Shown one piece after another: positions 59,390 through 64,000 of a stretch of DNA of 64,000 bases. The translations under genes and the position numbers were made by a program. Below the pieces are notes generated by a model. That model was not told where the DNA came from. It saw nothing but the letters and a program-made list of their open reading frames with translations, and did not search any database. The number at the start of each line of letters is the position of its first letter. The first letter of the stretch is position 1. Source of the DNA: UBA6224 sp963800205 (lineage in GTDB: Bacteria > Patescibacteriota > Saccharimonadia > Saccharimonadales > UBA4665). Location: contig CAWCZQ010000005.1 in the NCBI GenBank assembly GCA_963800205.1, positions 372,001 to 436,000 on the forward strand, read 5' to 3'.

Positions 59390-59973
59390 TAAACCTACTC
59401 CCTCCCACTACCAAAGAACAATATGATTACTCTCGACGGAACGTACATTTACTGCATTGGGTGGTTGCCTTCGCCTTTGCACTAGTCGGGTTATTGGCTA
59501 TTGGAACGACTGGACTTGTCTACATGCAACACCTCGCCAGCAACTACCAATCCCAGATTGAGGCCAAAAACGATTCGCTCGCAAACCAAAAGCTGGCTCA
59601 AACCCAGGCACAAGCAAAAGACATCAGTAATAGCCTTAAGCTTTCAGTGCAAGTCCTGTCTAAGGAAGTACTCTTTTCGAAATTGCTCGAACAGTTAGCC
59701 ACGGTAACTCCTAACAACGTAACGCTCTCCACCCTAAACATTAGCCAGACCACGGGAGCGCTCGACATTACTGCCAATACCACAAGTTATGAAGCCGCCA
59801 CCCAGTTGCAGGTCAACCTGCAAGACCCCGCCAACAAGATATTCAGTAAAGCAGACATTATCAATATTACGTGCTCGAATGGCAACAAAAATAAATATCC
59901 CTGTCAGGTCACCCTCCGTGCGTTATTCGCCAACGACAACCCATTCTTATTTATAAATGCGGGGAAGCAATAA
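59386..59973 (+). CDS. pilN: Type IV pilus assembly protein PilN
   Basis: 195 aa. MINLLPPTTKEQYDYSRRN at the N terminus is the PilM-binding INLLP motif. One membrane helix (about 22-46), a short coiled coil, and a ferredoxin-like domain (NNVTLSTLNISQTTGALDIT). Connects PilM to PilO across the membrane. Confidence 0.9.
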   Translation: MINLLPPTTKEQYDYSRRNVHLLHWVVAFAFALVGLLAIGTTGLVYMQHLASNYQSQIEAKNDSLANQKLAQTQAQAKDISNSLKLSVQVLSKEVLFSKLLEQLATVTPNNVTLSTLNISQTTGALDITANTTSYEAATQLQVNLQDPANKIFSKADIINITCSNGNKNKYPCQVTLRALFANDNPFLFINAGKQ

Positions 59974-59974
59974 G

Positions 59975-60568
59975 ATGAACAGCAAACGTCTTTACTACGT
60001 ACTGGTGGCAGCCATCATTATTCTATCTCTGGGCTTAATTGGTGGTGCTTACGAATTCAATGCTCTCATGCAGGCCCAATCGAGCGCTCTGAAGGACAAG
60101 CAAAATGAAATAGCGGTACTCGATGGACGCCAAACTGCCTTAGACAAAGCAAAGAAAGATATCGACAAGTACCAGGAGCTGTCAAATATCGCCAAGAGCA
60201 TAGTGCCACAAGACAAAGATCAAGCCCAAGCCATTGGTGAAATCGTAAAAATCGCCAACAAGAACGGCGTATCACTCGGTAGCTTCGCCTTCCCTAGCTC
60301 CACCCTCGGTGGCATTGGCCAAACTACCAAAACTGCTTCCCTCTCACAGCTGCAACCGGTCGCTGGCATCGGTGGGGTCTATAGCTTGCAAGTCATCGTG
60401 CAGTCGAGTGATACCCCCATTCCGTACGGCAACTTCATTAATTTCCTGAAAGATTTAGAGCAGAATCGTCGGACTGCCCTGGTAACGAGTATCAATATCA
60501 CGCCAGACCCCACCAACCCCTCTACTATAGGTTTCAATATAACGCTGCAGGAATACATAAAGCCATGA
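59975..60568 (+). CDS. pilO: Type IV pilus assembly protein PilO
   Basis: 197 aa. One membrane helix near the N terminus (YVLVAAIIILSLGLIGGAYE), a coiled coil (DKQNEIAVLDGRQTALDKAK) and a C-terminal ferredoxin-like domain (SLQVIVQSSDTPIPYGNFIN, FLKDLEQNRRTALVTSINIT). Start at MNSKRLYY with GGGGAAG ten bases upstream, one base after the pilN stop. Overlaps the next gene by four bases. Confidence 0.9.
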   Translation: MNSKRLYYVLVAAIIILSLGLIGGAYEFNALMQAQSSALKDKQNEIAVLDGRQTALDKAKKDIDKYQELSNIAKSIVPQDKDQAQAIGEIVKIANKNGVSLGSFAFPSSTLGGIGQTTKTASLSQLQPVAGIGGVYSLQVIVQSSDTPIPYGNFINFLKDLEQNRRTALVTSINITPDPTNPSTIGFNITLQEYIKP

Positions 60569-60876
60569 GCAAAGAAATAACGACAACCAACCACACCGAT
60601 GTGCGAGCTCTTATCGAAAATATAATGGCCAAGGTTGCCCGCTATCGAGTACTGCTGTTTGTATTGTTAATCGCCAGCGTCTATGGCTTTTTGGCATACA
60701 ACATATACTCTCTTAGTAGCGTCGAGCCTGACCAGGCGTCGGTTGATTCTCAAATCACCAGCTTAACGCCCAGCATCGACGAGTCAGTCGCCAAGCAATT
60801 GCAAAGCCTCCAAGATAACAGCGTCAATGTAAAATCACTTTTCACCGAAGCTCGTAACAACCCCTTCTCGGAATAA
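60565..60876 (+). CDS. Small membrane protein at the end of the pil operon (PilP position)
   Basis: 103 aa. Helical cytoplasmic head, one membrane segment (VLLFVLLIASVYGFLAYNIY), then a polar stretch with DQASVDSQITSLTPSIDESV and NPFSE at the end. The size and place match the pilO-following gene seen in single-membrane pilus loci, but it lacks a lipobox or any HQ-type PilP domain, so I do not call it PilP. ATGA overlap with pilO. Confidence 0.65.
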   Translation: MSKEITTTNHTDVRALIENIMAKVARYRVLLFVLLIASVYGFLAYNIYSLSSVEPDQASVDSQITSLTPSIDESVAKQLQSLQDNSVNVKSLFTEARNNPFSE

Positions 60877-60882
60877 ACAAGA

Positions 60883-61560
60883 CTAGTTATGGCTCGTGGG
60901 GCGCCCGCTCTTAAATGCCTCGACGGCATTATTTAAGATAGCCACCTGCTGGCGTGGGTCGGAGGCAAAGTGGAAGCGATAAGTCGTTTCGTCGCCTTCG
61001 GTAGAGAGGCGGATCGAGCCATAATTAAACATATGCTGCAGAATACCCTTTTTGGTATAGCTAGCATCTTCAATATTAGCCAAGCTTACCGTTTGCTCAC
61101 GATTGGAAAACAGGCTGCTTTGGATATTCTGAATCACGCTTTCATTGGTCAAATAAAATCGATTAGCTTTGTAGACCCAGGCGGCCACCGAAGCCCCAAG
61201 CATCACGAGTACCGACAACAAGAATATACCGACCGCCAGTACCGAATTAGGCACCATACCACCAATCGCCGAGTTGGCAGTATTACTCACCAACAATCCA
61301 AGCAGCGCTAGAAACGCTATGATAATCAAGGCCGCCCCGCCCCAAATTTGGAACAAGCCAATTGGGTGACGGTGGACATCACTTATTACGAACTCACCGG
61401 CACTCAGGTTAAGGTGCGGGTAACGCTGGCGCGAATCTTCACTCTTTTGCTTGATTTCAGCGGTCAGTTCTGGCGCTTGTGGCGCATATGGTCGTGTCCA
61501 GTACATCGGCTGGGGCTGGTCGCCATCAGTTGATGGCTGTTGAGGATTTTGTGGTTGCAT
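60883..61560 (-). CDS. Bacterial PH-domain (bPH2/YdbT-like) membrane protein
   Basis: 225 aa. Gln/Pro-rich head, two membrane helices (IIIAFLALLGLLVSN and VGIFLLSVLVMLGASVAAWV) and a C-terminal PH-like domain: VYKANRFYLTNESVIQNIQS, LANIEDASYTKKGILQHMFN, YGSIRLSTEG, as in DUF304 proteins. Function unclear. Start at MQPQNPQQ, six bases after a TATAAT box that overlaps the stop of ruvB. It follows ruvB but may have its own promoter. Confidence 0.8.
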   Translation of the reverse strand: MQPQNPQQPSTDGDQPQPMYWTRPYAPQAPELTAEIKQKSEDSRQRYPHLNLSAGEFVISDVHRHPIGLFQIWGGAALIIIAFLALLGLLVSNTANSAIGGMVPNSVLAVGIFLLSVLVMLGASVAAWVYKANRFYLTNESVIQNIQSSLFSNREQTVSLANIEDASYTKKGILQHMFNYGSIRLSTEGDETTYRFHFASDPRQQVAILNNAVEAFKSGRPTSHN

Positions 61561-61566
61561 GCAGCT

Positions 61567-61572
61567 ATTATA
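61567..61572 (-). promoter_or_regulatory. Leaderless-type -10 box of the PH-domain gene
   Basis: TATAAT on the minus strand, six bases before ATG; it overlaps the ruvB stop codon. Confidence 0.6.
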
Positions 61573-62599
61573 GCAAGCTTGACTGATCGGAAGCGGCCTG
61601 CTGCTTGCCAAGGTGAGAATAGGTTTTGGCTGTTACCTTACGTCCGCGAGGAGTACGCTCCAATAAACCGATCTGGAGGAGATAGGGCTCAATAAAATCT
61701 TCGATGGTGCTTCGTTCTTCGGCGGTGAGGGCAGCGAGCGTTTCGACACCTACCGGTCCGCCGCCATAGCTATCTATAATTGCCGTCAGCAACATCCGAT
61801 CAGCAGGATCAAGCCCTAGATTGTCAATTTCAAGTAACTGCAGGGCTTGGGTGCTGGTAACCTGATCGATAATGCCGTCGCCATTGACATCGGCATAATC
61901 ACGAACTCGCTTCAGCAGTCGGTTGGCGATGCGGGGAGTTAAGCGGGCTCGTTCGGCCAAGGTCAGCGCCGCCCCTTCCTTGATTGCTATGCTAAGGATG
62001 CCGGCCGCCCGGGTTATGATTTCGGCGATTTGCTCGGGCGTGTAAAATTCGAGCCGATGGATGTGCCCAAACCGGTCGCGCAGTGGCGCAGCTAAAGCAC
62101 CGGTCCTGGTGGTCGCACCAATGAGTGTAAACTGTGGCAAATCGAGACGTAGGCTCCGCGCGCTCGGACCCTTCCCTAGCATAATGTCGAGCTTAAAATC
62201 TTCCATGGCGCTGTACAGTACTTCTTCTACAGTGCGGTGCAGTCGGTGTATTTCGTCGATGAATAGAATATCGCCGTCTTGCAGATTGGTCAGGAGGCTA
62301 GCCAAATCCCCGGCCCGCTCAATGGCCGGCCCGGAGGTTATACGTATTTGGGCGCCCATTTCATTGGCGATGACACTGGCCATCGTAGTTTTGCCGAGTC
62401 CAGGCGGACCATACAGCAAGACATGGTCTAAGGGCTCTTCACGTTTTTTGGCAGCGGCAATCGCCAGCTGCAAATTTTGTTTAAGCCGTTCCTGGCCAAT
62501 ATAATTCGCAAAATCATGCGGCCGCAGTTTTAGCTCAAACTCTTCTTCTTTATTATCAGAATCATCTTGAGCGCTGGTACCGACTATTCGATCAATCAT
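61568..62599 (-). CDS. ruvB: Holliday junction helicase motor RuvB
   Basis: 343 aa. LRPHDFANYIGQERLKQNLQ, Walker A GPPGLGKTTMA, Walker B region LFIDEIHRLHRTVEEVLYSA, sensor LIGATTRTGALAAPLRDRFG and the C-terminal winged helix (EPYLLQIGLLERTPRGRKVT). Drives branch migration with RuvA. Start at MIDRIVGT with GGAGGAG six bases upstream; it overlaps the 57-aa gene by four bases. Confidence 0.95.
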   Translation of the reverse strand: MIDRIVGTSAQDDSDNKEEEFELKLRPHDFANYIGQERLKQNLQLAIAAAKKREEPLDHVLLYGPPGLGKTTMASVIANEMGAQIRITSGPAIERAGDLASLLTNLQDGDILFIDEIHRLHRTVEEVLYSAMEDFKLDIMLGKGPSARSLRLDLPQFTLIGATTRTGALAAPLRDRFGHIHRLEFYTPEQIAEIITRAAGILSIAIKEGAALTLAERARLTPRIANRLLKRVRDYADVNGDGIIDQVTSTQALQLLEIDNLGLDPADRMLLTAIIDSYGGGPVGVETLAALTAEERSTIEDFIEPYLLQIGLLERTPRGRKVTAKTYSHLGKQQAASDQSSLL

Positions 62600-62769
62600 A
62601 CAATCTCCTCCATCGCAGTAGTGTCTTCCATACATTGTTGATGCAACCCATGCATTACCACGACCAGCGCTTCTTCTAATTCCTCCAGTGGCACATCAGG
62701 CAAGTGCTCATGGTGAGCCAGTTGACTCTGTCTGGTTTCAGTTTGCGACATAGGAAAAGGTTTGTTCAT
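62596..62769 (-). CDS. 57-aa protein between ruvA and ruvB
   Basis: MNKPFPMSQTETRQSQLAHH onward to TTAMEEIV. Acidic and His-rich, with a likely helix (PLEELEEALVVVMHGLHQQC). It starts four bases after the ruvA stop and ends in an ATGA overlap with ruvB, so its frame is fixed by the operon. No family recognised; a role with RuvAB is only positional inference. Confidence 0.6.
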   Translation of the reverse strand: MNKPFPMSQTETRQSQLAHHEHLPDVPLEELEEALVVVMHGLHQQCMEDTTAMEEIV

Positions 62770-62773
62770 ATCA

Positions 62774-63349
62774 CTACCGTTTTAATGCTAAAGTTACGCG
62801 CTGCTCGACCGATAGCGATGGGTCAACATCTTTCAGGGCAGCCGCAGCGTCTTGTGGCGCATAACCAAGGCTTACCAGCGCTTCTACCGCCTCATCCTGG
62901 CTGTTTACGCCCGGCCGCTGCACGATGCCCTCAGCCGCCTCAGAAGCTCCCAGACCTACTTTGTCGCGAAGCTCAACGACTACTTGTTCGGCGGCGCGCT
63001 TACCGACACCTTTGGCACTCTGCAATAATTTGACGTCACCGTTGGCAATAGCACCGCGCACGGCGTCTGCGGGGCCGATATCCAAGATAGCCAGCGCTAC
63101 CTTTGGGCCGACGTTCTTTACGCCCAAAAGCTGCTCGAACAACTTCTTAGTATCGAGTTTACAAAAGCCGAAGAGGTCGTGGGACTGTTCGCGGATATGT
63201 TCATGAACATACACCTTGGCTGTTTTTCCTTGCACCAAACGTCCAAAATCTTCGTTCGTCACCAGTATGCCATACCCAATGCCGGCACACTCAATAACTA
63301 CCATTTCTGGTAGCTTTTCGCTTACCACGCCAGAAAGTGTTGCAATCAT
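62774..63349 (-). CDS. ruvA: Holliday junction binding protein RuvA
   Basis: 191 aa. MIATLSGVVSEKLPEMVVIE at the start, the helix-hairpin-helix pair (LLGVKNVGPKVALAILDIG and LLQSAKGVGKRAAEQVVVEL), and the C-terminal RuvB-binding domain (QDEAVEALVSLGYAPQDAAA). Binds the junction and loads RuvB. Confidence 0.95.
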   Translation of the reverse strand: MIATLSGVVSEKLPEMVVIECAGIGYGILVTNEDFGRLVQGKTAKVYVHEHIREQSHDLFGFCKLDTKKLFEQLLGVKNVGPKVALAILDIGPADAVRGAIANGDVKLLQSAKGVGKRAAEQVVVELRDKVGLGASEAAEGIVQRPGVNSQDEAVEALVSLGYAPQDAAAALKDVDPSLSVEQRVTLALKR

Positions 63350-63371
63350 TACTAGTTAGTATAGCAAACCG

Positions 63372-63929
63372 CTACTGTTCTATGCCGGTAGTTGCCACAA
63401 CATCCCAGCGACGTATGGCGCAGTTGTCATAAAAGTGCTGGATGGTCTTTTCCAGCGGCTGCTCGTCTAGCAATGAATCGAGGATACGGAGAGGACCACC
63501 GTGTGTTATCAGTAATACTCGCCGTTCCGGCTGATTTAGTAACATATCAACAAACGGTACCAAGCGCCCCCGCACATCATTCCATGACTCTCCATCGGCT
63601 GACTTCAGTGACAAATCGTGGACTTCTTGCTTCCGCCATTTTACTTCAGCGAACGGTCGCCCCTCGAGCGGCTTTAGGCTACGCTCGCGCAGCCGACTGT
63701 CGTATTCCAGCGGTGTTTTGGGGTGATATTGCATTATTGCCGCCGCTGTTAATTTGCAGCGTTCCAAGTCCGAGCAATACGCCTTATCGAACTGTTCGTG
63801 CTGTAATGTTTCGGCTAAGGCCGCAATTTGCTCGTGACCCCGACTGGTTAACGTACCAAAGCTTTGCCCCTGAATAATGCCTTCGGCATTTTCTCTAGTT
63901 TCCCCATGGCGCACCGCAATTATTTGCAT
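63372..63929 (-). CDS. Histidine phosphatase family protein
   Basis: 185 aa. AVRHGETRENAEGIIQGQSF holds the intact RHGET motif, KAYCSDLERCKLTA and RLRERSLKPLEGRPF follow, and the second His is in LLITHGGPLRIL. Acts on a phosphorylated small molecule of unknown identity. Lies between ruvC and ruvA in the operon; its GGAGG site is inside the ruvC end. Contrast with the altered paralogue at 43738. Confidence 0.88.
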   Translation of the reverse strand: MQIIAVRHGETRENAEGIIQGQSFGTLTSRGHEQIAALAETLQHEQFDKAYCSDLERCKLTAAAIMQYHPKTPLEYDSRLRERSLKPLEGRPFAEVKWRKQEVHDLSLKSADGESWNDVRGRLVPFVDMLLNQPERRVLLITHGGPLRILDSLLDEQPLEKTIQHFYDNCAIRRWDVVATTGIEQ

Positions 63930-63932
63930 GGT

Positions 63933-64000
63933 TTATCCTCCTACCGTTTGCGCCAGTGTGATAGCCGCAGCCAGGGCGTCGGCGCAATCGTCTGGTTTGG
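63933..64000 (-). CDS. ruvC: Holliday junction resolvase RuvC, C-terminal end
   Basis: Only the last 21 codons are in the window. KPDDCADALAAAITLAQ matches the end of RuvC, including the last catalytic Asp (DCADALA, usually DAADALA). The order ruvC-ruvA-ruvB supports the call. The stop is four bases before the next ATG. Confidence 0.75.
   Translation of the reverse strand, partial: KPDDCADALAAAITLAQTVGG

Noticed and set aside
1..64000. Alternative genetic code with UGA as Gly (as in Gracilibacteria and SR1)
   Set aside because: Genes such as recX and the PPOX frame end cleanly at TGA in overlap positions and conserved Gly residues are coded by GGN.

Overview
The window reads as a chromosomal segment of a Candidatus Saccharibacteria (TM7) or closely related Patescibacteria genome. 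This is an inference from gene content: a single-membrane type IV pilus locus without a secretin, sortase-type surface proteins, a reduced TsaB, an HTH-MurA fusion, proteins starting with a GGDDGTWG motif, RNase Y and DUF4383. Genes close on TAA, TAG and TGA, so the standard bacterial code applies and UGA is not read as Gly. Base composition is balanced, except for an AT-rich cassette at about 26.84-28.97 kb and AT-rich small genes at 7.8-8.6 kb. No rRNA, CRISPR array, transposase or integrase was recognised, and no gene-free stretch exceeds about 300 bases.

Layout. 0-7.5 kb: the 3' end of enolase, an M23 peptidase, two CNNM/CorC-type membrane proteins, a DUF2267 protein, a lipid kinase, stress-type small proteins, tRNA-Arg(TCG) and a surface protein with an LANTG tail. 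7.5-8.9 kb: tRNA-Arg(CCG) preceded by a broken copy and followed by a second scar carrying the same structured insert, enclosing small AT-rich orphan genes and a 30-bp direct repeat. 8.9-20.8 kb: a membrane protein, a YrdC-like protein, a methyltransferase, an XRE regulator, murB, glyA, HTH-murA, a YggT protein, three tRNAs (Gly, Arg, His), a Nudix hydrolase and an SDR. 20.9-23.8 kb: a three-gene flavin redox unit (FMN-binding protein, ApbE, NqrB/RnfD-FNR fusion). 23.9-29 kb: a large sortase-type surface protein, the truncated remnant of a paralogue, then an AT-rich cassette with a 60-aa LPSTG protein, a sortase and a processive glycosyltransferase. 29-34.4 kb: a P1B ATPase, a frameshifted CTP-dependent lipid kinase homologue, a DUF4383 protein and a sensor kinase. 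34.5-42 kb: an array of four duplicated surface or tail-fibre-like cassettes followed directly by tatA and tatC. 42-51.5 kb: YmdB-type phosphodiesterase, RNase Y, tsaB/tsaE, an LTD surface protein, recX, recA. 51.7-60.9 kb: type IV pilus genes pilB, pilC, pilins, a PilX-like protein, pilM, pilN, pilO. 60.9-64 kb: a PH-domain protein and ruvB, a 57-aa gene, ruvA, a phosphatase and ruvC.

Together the genes describe a small monoderm cell investing heavily in its envelope: peptidoglycan synthesis (murA, murB), wall hydrolysis (M23), sorted and pilus-borne surface proteins and a repeated adhesin-like array. Translation-quality (t6A) and recombination (RecA, RecX, RuvABC) functions are retained.

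Two patterns cut across the window. First, many transcription units have a TATAAT-type box only 6-10 bases before the start codon and no Shine-Dalgarno sequence, which implies leaderless mRNAs; downstream operon genes carry normal ribosome sites or overlap their neighbours. Second, three genes (a lipid kinase homologue, a PPOX protein and the major pilin) are each split by a net +1 shift while both halves remain clean. These could be assembly errors, recent mutations or recoding.
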